A stretch of 64,000 nt of DNA from an uncultured Sinobacteraceae bacterium (GTDB taxonomy: Bacteria > Pseudomonadota > Gammaproteobacteria > Steroidobacterales > Steroidobacteraceae). The stretch lies in the NCBI GenBank assembly GCA_937902995.1, contig CALEKY010000107.1, forward strand, positions 43,357 through 107,356. The letters are read 5' to 3'. Numbering within the stretch: position 1 is the first letter of the stretch; every line of letters starts with the position of its first letter. A model generated the notes under the pieces. The model was not told the origin of the DNA. It saw only the letters and a program-made list of their open reading frames with translations, and ran no database searches. Shown piece after piece: positions 1 through 7,653 of this stretch. The translations under genes were made by a program, and so were the position numbers.

Positions 1-2
1 CC

Positions 3-146
3 GTCGAACAGGCGCTGCTAGATCCCGAAAAGCGGCGCACGCAAGACGTTGCCGATGCGATCAGAGCATGCTTCGCCAGCGAAGATTACGCAGAAGGACG
101 CGCCGCCTTTCGCGAGCGGCGCAAGCCGGTCTTCAAAGGCCGCTGA
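3..146 (+). CDS. Enoyl-CoA hydratase/isomerase family protein, C-terminal 47 residues (gene starts before the window)
   Basis: An open frame enters from the left edge and ends at TGA 144-146. The visible 47 residues end in SEDYAEGRAAFRERRKPVF followed by KGR. This matches the usual crotonase-superfamily tail, where 'S.D..EG..AF..KR.P.F.GR' forms the last helices of the hydratase trimer. The family hydrates or isomerises 2-enoyl-CoA thioesters, typically in fatty-acid or aromatic-acid degradation. The active-site loops lie outside the window, so the substrate cannot be judged. It converges on the serine hydrolase that follows, with a 24-nt gap. Confidence 0.8.
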   Translation, partial: VEQALLDPEKRRTQDVADAIRACFASEDYAEGRAAFRERRKPVFKGR

Positions 147-170
147 GACCGGCACGATCCAACTGCCGGC

Positions 171-1283
171 TCAAGGCACCGCCGGGCTGATGGCGTTCCA
201 AATGTCCTGCAGTATCTGCGGGTTGCGCGTTCCGTCGTAGCCCATGGTCGCGATCACCATGTTCTGTTCCGGCAGCACGAATACGAACTGACCGAAAGCG
301 CCGGCTGCATGGAACATCGATTGCGGCGCCCCTTTCACACGCCCTGCCGCGTTCAGCCACCACAGAAAACCGTAGGAAGGATTCAGCTTCGATGGGGTGA
401 CGGATTGCTTGACGTACTCTGCGTCGATCAATTGCCGCCCGTCCCACCGGCCCATGTTGAGCCACAGCAAACCCAGCCGCGCCATGTCGCGCACTGAGAG
501 CGTGATCGAACCGCCGATGCGCACGTTGCCGTTGGGATCGATGCCTTCGCTTTGATACGCGAACGACTCCACGCCGAGCGGCTCGAGCAAATGCTCGGTG
601 ATGTATTTCAAGCTCGGCTTGCCCGATGCCGCGGCGACGATGTCGCTGAGATGATCGGCCGGTTCGCCGTCGTAATAGAACTTCACACCAGGCTGCAGCG
701 TCGTGCCGTAACCGGGCGGCGTTCCTTCATCGGGCTTCTCCTTGCGCACGTATCCTCCCCCGGGCTGAGAGGGCCGAGGATTGGCGAGCGGATCGGGCCG
801 GCGCGAGCTCGGCTTGGCCATCAACGTGCCGCCCGAGCTCATCGTCAATAGATGATAGATCGTCGTGTCCGGATGCAGGCCCGAACGCTCGGGCGGGTGA
901 TACTTCGACGCGAGATCGTCCGCTTTCAACAAGCCTTCCGTGACCGCACGTCCCACCATCGCGCTGCCCCAGGACTTGCCCGCCGAAAAACTCACATTGC
1001 GATGCGTCGGCGTCGCGAGGTGATATTCATTCGCCCAATAGCGCTCGAACACGATCACGCCGTCGCGGACCACGACGATTCCCTGACGTCCGCCGATGGG
1101 CCGAATCGCTTCCGCGACGGCTTCGAGCTTCGCCCGCGACAAGCCATGTTTTTCCGGATCGTCGAACTGCCAAGGACCCGACCCCGGCCCTTGATCTTTC
1201 GGAGCCCACTCGAACTCGGCAGACATCGCAACGCCGGCAACGAGCATCGTCAATGCGGCGGCCCATGGTCTGATTGCAATCAT
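171..1283 (-). CDS. Secreted serine hydrolase, class C beta-lactamase/penicillin-binding-protein fold
   Basis: The 370-residue protein has an N-terminal signal peptide (hydrophobic residues about 8-20, cleavage near AMSA). The SxxK nucleophile motif is clear at about S100-A-G-K103. A YYDGE segment near residue 204 stands where class C enzymes have YxN, and HAAG near 325 stands where they have KTG. This pattern fits the esterase/peptidase branch (EstB or 6-aminohexanoate hydrolase type) better than a true beta-lactamase. It is probably periplasmic; the substrate is unknown. ATG 1283 is preceded directly by an in-frame GTG at 1286. It lies 27 nt downstream of a second serine hydrolase on the same strand, so the two are probably co-transcribed. 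Confidence 0.85.
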   Translation of the reverse strand: MIAIRPWAAALTMLVAGVAMSAEFEWAPKDQGPGSGPWQFDDPEKHGLSRAKLEAVAEAIRPIGGRQGIVVVRDGVIVFERYWANEYHLATPTHRNVSFSAGKSWGSAMVGRAVTEGLLKADDLASKYHPPERSGLHPDTTIYHLLTMSSGGTLMAKPSSRRPDPLANPRPSQPGGGYVRKEKPDEGTPPGYGTTLQPGVKFYYDGEPADHLSDIVAAASGKPSLKYITEHLLEPLGVESFAYQSEGIDPNGNVRIGGSITLSVRDMARLGLLWLNMGRWDGRQLIDAEYVKQSVTPSKLNPSYGFLWWLNAAGRVKGAPQSMFHAAGAFGQFVFVLPEQNMVIATMGYDGTRNPQILQDIWNAISPAVP

Positions 1284-1310
1284 CACTCCCCCATCCTTCT
1301 TTAATTTCTC

Positions 1311-2762
1311 TCATCGGCGCTCGAGCGCGGCGAGCACGTCTGCGGAAAACTTTTGCATGTCGAAGCTGGTTCGAGCACCGTCGGCGCCGTCCGTGCCGCG
1401 ACGCACGATGACCACGTTGCGCGACGGAACGATCATAACGAACTGACCGCGCCCGCCTCGCACCGAATACGAGCCTTCCGGCAAGCCTTGCTTGGGACCG
1501 GCCAGCCAAAACTGCGCGCCGTAACCCAACTTGTCGCACGCACCCTCGCATCGAGGATCGGCCCATGAACCCGCCGGCTGCGCCGGTGCGGGAGTCGCCA
1601 CATATTTCGTCCAGCCCTCGGGCAGGATGCGCTCGCCGTTCCACACGCCATCGTTCAGATACAACAAGCCGAATCGCGCCAGATCGCGCGCGGTCGAATA
1701 CATCTGCCCCGAGAGCAGATAGTCGCCGTTCCAATCGGTTTCGGGAAATGTCCGCGTCATGCCGATCTTCCAGAACAATTCGCGGAAGGGAAATTGCAGG
1801 TAGCGTGCATCGTCATTCAGCACGGTACGCAACGCGCGAATCGCGAGCAACGTATCGGATCCGGCATACACCATACGTGTGCCCGGCAGCGCATCGATCA
1901 AATTGCCGGCAGACCGCTCTGCAACCGCGGCGCCGGACAAATAGATCTCTTGCTGCGGATTGCCTGCCGCTTCGGTGTACAGGCCGCTCGACATTTGCAA
2001 GAGATTGTTGAGAGTGATGCGAGCGCGCGGATCGTAGGGCTTGCGCCATTCCGGAATCGGCGCAGGCTCATCGAGACGAAGCAACTTGTCGCGAACCGCG
2101 ATACCGATGAGCGTCGCAGCCACGCTCTTCGCTGCCGAATGCGTGCGCTGCAATTTGTGCATGTCGTAGCCGCGCTCATAGCGCTCCGCTACGATCTTGC
2201 CGCCGCTCACGACGATGACGCCCCAAGTCACGCCGCCGTACACCTCGTTGACAAAGGCTGCTTCGACAACTTTGTCGAGCGCCGCGGCCTGCCGGCGAGG
2301 CAGGCGCACCGTCGCATTGCGATCACCTTGCGGCCAATCCTGCGAATCGAAATTCGGGGCGGAGAAATCTTCGGGAAGACGCGGCAGGCCGTCGATCGCT
2401 TCGAGCGGCGCTCCGATGGGCAGTTGAGCGCAACCAAGATACGGACGCCAAGCCGCAACGCGCGGCGGCATATCCGGCAGATACTCGACGGTCACGAGCT
2501 TGCGCTGTTCGTCGACGCGAGTCGTCAGCTTCAGCAGCAGATCGGTCCTCGAACCGCGCCCGAGCATGGCATCGCGCGTCACCATCTCCGGCGTCAGTCC
2601 CGCACTGAACAAACCGCTGCACGTGTAGAGCGCTTTGTATCCGGCCAGCATGGCCGCTTCGTGCCGCGGCGATTGCGGACCGTCGTCTCGCAATCTGGCT
2701 TCCGCCGACCCCATCGCCGCCGCTATCGCGAGCAGCGCACCGAACCATCTACAGCTTCTCAT
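1311..2762 (-). CDS. Secreted serine hydrolase, beta-lactamase fold, with an extra N-terminal domain
   Basis: The 483-residue protein has a signal peptide (RWFGALLAIAAAMGSAEA), then about 150 residues without a recognised fold, then a beta-lactamase-type hydrolase domain. SAAK at about S209-K212 is the SxxK nucleophile, YAGS at about 299-302 the second motif, and RGGRG near the C-terminus the KTG-like strand. I place the start at ATG 2762 because a GAGG sits 8 nt upstream; an in-frame TTG lies at 2780. It is the first gene of a two-hydrolase operon. A perfect 20-bp palindrome lies 39 nt upstream, which suggests repressor control. Domain organisation differs from the downstream paralogue, so they probably act on different esters or amides. 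Confidence 0.85.
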   Translation of the reverse strand: MRSCRWFGALLAIAAAMGSAEARLRDDGPQSPRHEAAMLAGYKALYTCSGLFSAGLTPEMVTRDAMLGRGSRTDLLLKLTTRVDEQRKLVTVEYLPDMPPRVAAWRPYLGCAQLPIGAPLEAIDGLPRLPEDFSAPNFDSQDWPQGDRNATVRLPRRQAAALDKVVEAAFVNEVYGGVTWGVIVVSGGKIVAERYERGYDMHKLQRTHSAAKSVAATLIGIAVRDKLLRLDEPAPIPEWRKPYDPRARITLNNLLQMSSGLYTEAAGNPQQEIYLSGAAVAERSAGNLIDALPGTRMVYAGSDTLLAIRALRTVLNDDARYLQFPFRELFWKIGMTRTFPETDWNGDYLLSGQMYSTARDLARFGLLYLNDGVWNGERILPEGWTKYVATPAPAQPAGSWADPRCEGACDKLGYGAQFWLAGPKQGLPEGSYSVRGGRGQFVMIVPSRNVVIVRRGTDGADGARTSFDMQKFSADVLAALERR

Positions 2763-2800
2763 CCCGGCCGCCTCGTTCAATAGTTCTATTTTTTAGAACG

Positions 2801-2820
2801 CGTTTCGTTAATACGAAACG
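2801..2820. promoter_or_regulatory. Perfect inverted repeat upstream of the serine hydrolase operon (operator candidate)
   Basis: CGTTTCGT-TAAT-ACGAAACG has 8-bp perfect arms and a 4-bp spacer. Size and symmetry fit a TetR-type or similar dimeric repressor site. It lies 39-58 nt upstream of the hydrolase start at 2762, where a promoter would be expected. No regulator gene is adjacent, so the repressor must be encoded elsewhere. Confidence 0.6.
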
Positions 2821-2883
2821 TATATCCGACAATGGTTGCGGACTGTCAAGCCGAAGCGCGGAATCGATTGCGGCCCGATCAAG

Positions 2884-2921
2884 AACGAAAACGCCAACGC
2901 ACCCGCTCGGATGCGTTGGCG
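2884..2921 (-). terminator. Intrinsic terminator after the 2950-3582 gene
   Basis: CGCCAACGCA (2892-2901) pairs perfectly with TGCGTTGGCG (2912-2921) around a 10-nt loop. Read on the minus strand the stem is followed by TTTTCGTT. It sits about 30 nt past the stop of the minus-strand gene at 2950. Confidence 0.75.
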
Positions 2922-2949
2922 ATTCTGGGGCAGGAATTCGGCGAGCGGG

Positions 2950-3582
2950 CTACTGCTCGTCCGCGCTCTTCAACGCCGTCAATGCCGAGACGCGAATGTG
3001 CGGCGGCTGCAGGCTGAGCTGATTCGGCGTGCAGGAGATGCGCTCCTCCTCGATCTTGATGCCGAGTTTCGGAAACACCTCATCGCGCAAGTCCTCCATG
3101 AGCTCGCAATCGCCCGGTTCGATCCTGAGACGACGCTCCTTTTCGAGATCTACGGTTTTCCAGGACGCGAGGAATTCCTCTTCTTCGAATCGATTCTTCA
3201 CACCGAGGCGTTTGAGCAGCTCCTCGCGGCTCTTCTCTGCGGAAGACTTCTCGGCATCTCGCTTCTCGAGCTCTGCAACCGGCACCGGCGTTGCGGCGGT
3301 AATCGTCACGAAGAACGTGCGCGACGGCCAGTTCGTGGGGCATCCGGTAGCGCGCACTTGCGTCGACTCGTGCGCGCCCAATGCCACGAGAATCGATTTG
3401 ATCTTTGCTGCAACCGCGTCGCAATCGTAAGCAGTCGTGAATCCCGCGTAGCTGAATCGAACTTCCTGCACCTGCCATTTTGCCGGTACAGGCGTCTCGT
3501 CGGCGCTCAGCGCCTGCCCGCTCACGGCAAATAGCAGGGCCGCGATCGATCCGGACAAGCCGAGTTTCAGTGAACGGTTCAT
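2950..3582 (-). CDS. Exported protein of unknown function
   Basis: The 210-residue protein has a clear signal peptide (SLKLGLSGSIAALLFAVSG, cleavage near ALSA). The mature part contains cysteines near residues 54, 80, 158 and 184 that could form disulfides. A highly charged, probably coiled-coil stretch rich in E, K and R spans about residues 104-135. I do not recognise a family. It is probably periplasmic. An AGAGGT sequence precedes ATG 3582, and a good terminator follows the gene, so it is probably monocistronic. Confidence 0.75.
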   Translation of the reverse strand: MNRSLKLGLSGSIAALLFAVSGQALSADETPVPAKWQVQEVRFSYAGFTTAYDCDAVAAKIKSILVALGAHESTQVRATGCPTNWPSRTFFVTITAATPVPVAELEKRDAEKSSAEKSREELLKRLGVKNRFEEEEFLASWKTVDLEKERRLRIEPGDCELMEDLRDEVFPKLGIKIEEERISCTPNQLSLQPPHIRVSALTALKSADEQ

Positions 3583-3793
3583 ACCTCTTCTCCCATTTTC
3601 GCTGTTGCTTGTTCCTAAGAGATGCCGGGCACTGTAGCGGTTCCGTGCTGAACGCTCGCTGGCCGCTTATTGCCGTCGTCGCCGCATTTGCCATTCCCCT
3701 AGCACCACGCCTCGAACCGCTCTGGAACTTGTGCGGCGCATGGCGATTGCTTCTGACGTTCTCGGCGCACGGATCGAAGCTCAGGAGGCCCCC

Positions 3794-4006
3794 ATGCCTA
3801 CGAAACTGGAAAAAACGCTGAAGCGCGAGATCGCGATCGACGGCGAGCCCTACATCGTTGCGATCGATCCGCACGGCCTCAAAATAACGCCCAAGGGTAA
3901 GCGCAAAGGCCATGAGCTGTCATGGAAGGATCTGGTCAGCGGAGAGGCCGCACTGGCTGCCGCGCTGAATGCGTCCATCGCGCACAACCGCCCGCCGGAC
4001 GTTTGA
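3794..4006 (+). CDS. Small basic protein of unknown function (70 aa)
   Basis: Start ATG 3794 is chosen because a strong AGGAGG lies 7 nt upstream; an in-frame ATG at 3731 has no such site. The 70 residues start MPTKLEKTLKREI, then have a short beta-like segment (PYIVAIDPHGLKITPKG) and a helical tail. There is no signal peptide or membrane segment, so it is cytoplasmic. The sequence looks like a small single-domain nucleic-acid or protein-binding module, but no function can be assigned. Confidence 0.7.
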   Translation: MPTKLEKTLKREIAIDGEPYIVAIDPHGLKITPKGKRKGHELSWKDLVSGEAALAAALNASIAHNRPPDV

Positions 4007-4074
4007 GCCGTGCTGACGAGTGCGTGCGTGTCGCGATATCTTTTTTGGCGCGAGTTTCGTATTCGAGACCTTTC

Positions 4075-4479
4075 ATGAAGCGCACGTTGATGTTGTCTTT
4101 GCTGTTGGCCCTCGCCGCGTGCGGACGCCAGCCGCCATCTTTGCCGAAAGCACCTGCACCCGCTGACGACGAATCGACGAATTACGCTTTCGTCGGCAAG
4201 GTCTGGTTGTCGACGACGCCGGGACATGCCCTGGGCACGATGGTGATCTTCATGGCCGATCGCACGTTGGTCATGGGTTCGTGCGTGGAGCCCTATCGGT
4301 TGGTGAAGTGGGGCGTTGCAGGCGAACGGATCCGCTGGCTCGAAGACACGATTCCGATCGAAGCCGAAGTCGAGATGCCTCGACCGAATCAGCTCGTGCT
4401 ACGGCTGGCCGGACGCGACAGGGCACAAACCTATATTGCGGCAAACGTTCCTTATACGTGCCCCGACTTGCCCAAGTAG
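4075..4479 (+). CDS. Small lipoprotein
   Basis: The 134-residue protein starts MKRTLMLSLLLALAAC; the lipobox LAAC predicts lipid attachment at C16 and retention in the envelope. A Pro/Ala-rich linker (about 18-32) leads to a compact domain with two cysteines (near 68 and 128) that may pair. The segment LGTMVIFMADRTLVMGSC resembles small lipocalin-like or META-like envelope domains, but I do not recognise the family. It ends 2 nt before the convergent stop of gnd. Confidence 0.7.
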   Translation: MKRTLMLSLLLALAACGRQPPSLPKAPAPADDESTNYAFVGKVWLSTTPGHALGTMVIFMADRTLVMGSCVEPYRLVKWGVAGERIRWLEDTIPIEAEVEMPRPNQLVLRLAGRDRAQTYIAANVPYTCPDLPK

Positions 4480-4481
4480 CG

Positions 4482-5480
4482 TTACTTTTTCTCCGCGTGC
4501 CCGCCGAACTGCTCACGCATCGCCGACAACAACTTGTTGGCGTAGGCGTCTTCGCCGCGCGAACCGAACCGCGCGAACAAAGCGCTCGCGAGCGTCGGCA
4601 TCGGCACCGCTAAATCGATGGCAGCTTTGAGCGTCCAGCGCCCCTCTCCGGAATCTGAGACGCGGCCTGCATAGCGATCGAGGCGCGGATCGTCGCGCAG
4701 CGCAGCCGCAGTGAGATCCAACAACCAGGAACGCACGACGCTTCCGTGCCGCCATACCTCGGCGATGGCAGCCACATCGAAACGATAGCGATAGGCCTCA
4801 GGATCGGCGAGCGGTGCGGTCTCGGCATCGTGCGCCTGCCGCTCCTCGCCTCGATCTGCATGCGCGAGCAGGTTGAAGCCTTCGGCGTAAGCGGCCATCA
4901 GCCCATACTCGATGCCGTTGTGAATCATCTTCACGAAGTGGCCTGCGCCCGCAGGGCCGCAATGCAAATATCCGCGCGCAGCCGAGCCTGCATCGGCGTC
5001 GAAGCTGAAATCGTTCGACCCGGGAGCGAGCGCCTCGAAGATCGGCGTCAAGCGCTGCACCGGTTCTGAATCGCCGCCGATCATCAAGCAGTAGCCGTTT
5101 TCGAGCCCCCACACACCGCCGCTCGTTCCCACGTCGACGAAATGCACGGCACGCGCAGCAAGCTCGCGATGACGCACGATGGCATCTCGATAATCCGAAT
5201 TGCCGCCATCGATGACGATGTCGTTCGCTTGCAGCAACGGCGCCAGTTTCGCGACGACCGAAGCGACGATCGCCGCCGGCACCATCAGCCAAATTGCGCG
5301 CGGCGGCGCGAGCTGCGCAACGAGATCCTCGAGCGTCGCAGCGCGACGCGCGCCCTCGTCGACCAACGCTTGCGCAGCAGCGGGAACGGCATCGTAGACG
5401 ACGAGATCGTGGCCGCGCCGCAGCAATCTGCGCGTCATGTTGGCACCCATCCGTCCCAAGCCGATCATTCCGAGTTGCAT
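4482..5480 (-). CDS. gnd: 6-phosphogluconate dehydrogenase (decarboxylating), short NAD-type
   Basis: It oxidises and decarboxylates 6-phosphogluconate to ribulose 5-phosphate in the cytoplasm. The Rossmann motif GLGRMG is at residues 7-12. The substrate-site signatures DGGNSDYRDA, DVGTSGGVWGLENGY and GAGHFVKMIHNGIEYG (catalytic Lys in FVKM) are all present. At 332 residues it matches the short class (GndA/YqeC type, often NAD-dependent) and not the roughly 470-residue E. coli enzyme. It stands divergently from a ThDP-enzyme gene with a 122-nt gap that holds the 10-bp palindrome GTGACGTCAC at 5545-5554. Confidence 0.92.
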   Translation of the reverse strand: MQLGMIGLGRMGANMTRRLLRRGHDLVVYDAVPAAAQALVDEGARRAATLEDLVAQLAPPRAIWLMVPAAIVASVVAKLAPLLQANDIVIDGGNSDYRDAIVRHRELAARAVHFVDVGTSGGVWGLENGYCLMIGGDSEPVQRLTPIFEALAPGSNDFSFDADAGSAARGYLHCGPAGAGHFVKMIHNGIEYGLMAAYAEGFNLLAHADRGEERQAHDAETAPLADPEAYRYRFDVAAIAEVWRHGSVVRSWLLDLTAAALRDDPRLDRYAGRVSDSGEGRWTLKAAIDLAVPMPTLASALFARFGSRGEDAYANKLLSAMREQFGGHAEKK

Positions 5481-5602
5481 GGCTTCTCTCTCGTGATTCG
5501 TTTGCTGGCCGGCAGGTCGAGGGCCGGCGCTCTCAGTCGCCCAGTGACGTCACAGCTCGAACGGCTTACATTGAGCGTCTCTTTCATCGCTCGAGCGAAA
5601 TC

Positions 5603-7267
5603 GTGACTCAGCCCACGTTCGTCACCGCCGCGCGGCGCCTGGTCGAAACCGTCGTCGCAAACGACATTACGCACGTCTTTTGTGTGCCGGGCGAGAGTTA
5701 TTTGCCGGTCCTCGATGCATTCGTCGATTTTCAGGATCGGGTCCGCGTGATCGCGTGTCGGCACGAAGCTGGCGCGGCGAACATGGCGGTCGGCTATGCA
5801 AAAGTCACCGGCAAACCCGGCGTATGTTTCGTCACGCGCGGTCCCGGTGCGACGCATGCGAGCATCGGTGTGCACACAGCCTCGCAGGATTCGGCGCCGC
5901 TGATCCTGTTCGTCGGTCAGGTCGCACGTTCGGATCGAGGCCGCGAGGGGTTTCAAGAGCTCGACTATCGCGCCGTCTTCGGCACGATGGCGAAGCTTGC
6001 AGTCGAGATCGACGATCCGCAGCGCGTCGTCGAGATCGCGACGCGAGCGTTCGCGACCGCCCAGCAAGGCCGCCAGGGCCCGGTGGTCGTGGCCCTGCCG
6101 GAGGACATGCTGACCGAAGATGCGGGCGATCGCTTGCCGCGGCGAGTAGTGCCCGCGAAAGCCGATCTGGACGAACGAGCGCTCGCAGAAATCGGGCGGC
6201 GTCTCGAGAACGCCGAGCGCCCCCTCGTCATTCTCGGCGGAACCGGTTGGACGGACGAAGCGCTCGCGAAATTCGCACAGTGGGCCGGTGCACACGACTT
6301 GCCGATTGCGCTGTCGTGGCGGCGTAAGGATCTCATCGACAACGAGCATCCTTGTTATGTCGGTGACTTGAGCCTGCGACCGAGCCCAGGTTTGCAAGAG
6401 CACATCGAGTCGGCCGACTTGATCGTCGCGATCGGCTCGCGGCTCAGCGAGATCACGACGGGCGGCTATCAGATGTTCTCCAGCGAAGAAGCTGCAACGA
6501 AACTGATCCACATTCATCCTTCGGCGGAAGACCTGCAGCGCGTGTGGCAACCCGCGCTCGCGGCCATCGCGGACGAAGCGATGGCTGCGGAAGCACTGAT
6601 CCGACTCAATCTGCGCCGCAAGTGGACCGAATGGTGTCGGCTGACGCGCACGACGTTCGAACGGTCCCGCGTGCCGGTCCCCGTCGTGGGCGCCGTCAAC
6701 CTGTCGCAGATCTTCACGTACATGAGCGAAACGCTTCCGCCCGACGCAATCGTCTGCAACGGCGCAGGCAATTACGCGGCATGGCCGAACCGCTTCTATC
6801 GCTACCGGCGGCCGCGCACGCAGATTGCACCGACGAGCGGCGCAATGGGATTCGGCTTTCCCGCAGCGATTGCCGCCAAGCTCGCCTATCCCGAGCGGGA
6901 CGTGATCGCATTAGCAGGCGACGGTTGTTTTCTGATGACCGGTCAGGAGCTTGCGACAGCCGTGCAATACGGCGCGAATCTGATCACGCTCGTGATCGAC
7001 AACGGCTCGTACGGCACGATTCGGATGTACCAGGAGCGCGCCTACCCTGAGCGCGTGATCGCCACCGAGCTGCACAATCCGGACTTCGCGGCGTATGCGC
7101 GCGCCTTCGGTGCCGTCGGGATGACGGTGGAACGTACGGAAGATTTCGCCCCGGCTTTCGAGCAGGCACGCGCCGCACGGCGTCCCGTGGTGATTCACGT
7201 GAAGACGAGCGTGGAAGACATCTTGCCGGGTCAGCAGCTGCATGCGCAGCGAGGGACGTCCGCCTAG
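5603..7267 (+). CDS. Thiamine-diphosphate-dependent enzyme, acetolactate synthase-like family
   Basis: The 554-residue protein has the three ThDP-enzyme domains. The N-terminal PYR domain carries the catalytic Glu in CRHEAGAANMA (about E55). The middle domain is Rossmann-like. The C-terminal PP domain has the Mg/ThDP motif AGDG (about 438-441) ending at N467 in VIDNGSYG. Family members decarboxylate 2-oxo acids (acetolactate synthase, benzoylformate decarboxylase, oxalyl-CoA decarboxylase). No regulatory subunit is adjacent, so this is probably not the biosynthetic IlvB. I use GTG 5603; longer upstream in-frame sequence reads as non-coding. Its TAG overlaps the convergent stop of the next gene in CTAG (7264-7267). 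Confidence 0.88.
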   Translation: MTQPTFVTAARRLVETVVANDITHVFCVPGESYLPVLDAFVDFQDRVRVIACRHEAGAANMAVGYAKVTGKPGVCFVTRGPGATHASIGVHTASQDSAPLILFVGQVARSDRGREGFQELDYRAVFGTMAKLAVEIDDPQRVVEIATRAFATAQQGRQGPVVVALPEDMLTEDAGDRLPRRVVPAKADLDERALAEIGRRLENAERPLVILGGTGWTDEALAKFAQWAGAHDLPIALSWRRKDLIDNEHPCYVGDLSLRPSPGLQEHIESADLIVAIGSRLSEITTGGYQMFSSEEAATKLIHIHPSAEDLQRVWQPALAAIADEAMAAEALIRLNLRRKWTEWCRLTRTTFERSRVPVPVVGAVNLSQIFTYMSETLPPDAIVCNGAGNYAAWPNRFYRYRRPRTQIAPTSGAMGFGFPAAIAAKLAYPERDVIALAGDGCFLMTGQELATAVQYGANLITLVIDNGSYGTIRMYQERAYPERVIATELHNPDFAAYARAFGAVGMTVERTEDFAPAFEQARAARRPVVIHVKTSVEDILPGQQLHAQRGTSA

Positions 7268-7614
7268 CCTTCGAACAAACCGTCGTTGGAGGGAGGATCA
7301 GGCGCAATGGCCGGCTCGCGCTTTTGCGCGTCGGTTTGCGCATAGCGCCCGAGCTCCGCTTCGATTTCGTCGATGTCGGATGCATCGAGCAAGAAACCGA
7401 TCACTGCGAAGAGCTCTTCGCGCGACATCTCGCTCACCGGATCGCCCATGAGATTCAACGATCGGCCGCGTGCCTCGAAGCGTTCGCGAAACGTGGGCTG
7501 CATGTGTCCTCGCCGTTCGACAAGATTCCCTGCTAGAACTCGCGCGTCGTCGAGGTGTTCCCACTGATGTTCGAGCCGCCGCATTCGCCGGCGAAACGCC
7601 GACGACTTGCTCAT
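7264..7614 (-). CDS. Small protein of unknown function (116 aa)
   Basis: The sequence starts with a basic helical stretch (KSSAFRRRMRRLEHQWEHL) and continues with an acidic, helical segment (SREELFAVIGFLLDASDIDEI). It has no signal peptide or membrane segment. It follows the histidine kinase gene on the same strand with a 39-nt gap and could be translated from the same message. No family is recognised; a link to the kinase is only positional. Confidence 0.6.
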   Translation of the reverse strand: MSKSSAFRRRMRRLEHQWEHLDDARVLAGNLVERRGHMQPTFRERFEARGRSLNLMGDPVSEMSREELFAVIGFLLDASDIDEIEAELGRYAQTDAQKREPAIAPDPPSNDGLFEG

Positions 7615-7653
7615 TAGCGCGACACGTCCCGGCCAATTCTCGAAGTGAAAGGC

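Noticed and set aside
171..2762. Calling the two serine hydrolases beta-lactamases (antibiotic resistance)
   Set aside because: They have SxxK, but the YxN and KTG motifs of class C enzymes are replaced, so esterase or peptidase function is more likely.
5545..5554. GTGACGTCAC palindrome as a regulatory site between gnd and the ThDP enzyme
   Set aside because: A 10-bp palindrome without further symmetry is expected by chance at this frequency. Left as a note in the gnd entry.
5603..7267. Naming the ThDP enzyme IlvB (acetolactate synthase)
   Set aside because: No IlvN or IlvC gene is nearby, and the sequence motifs identify only the superfamily.
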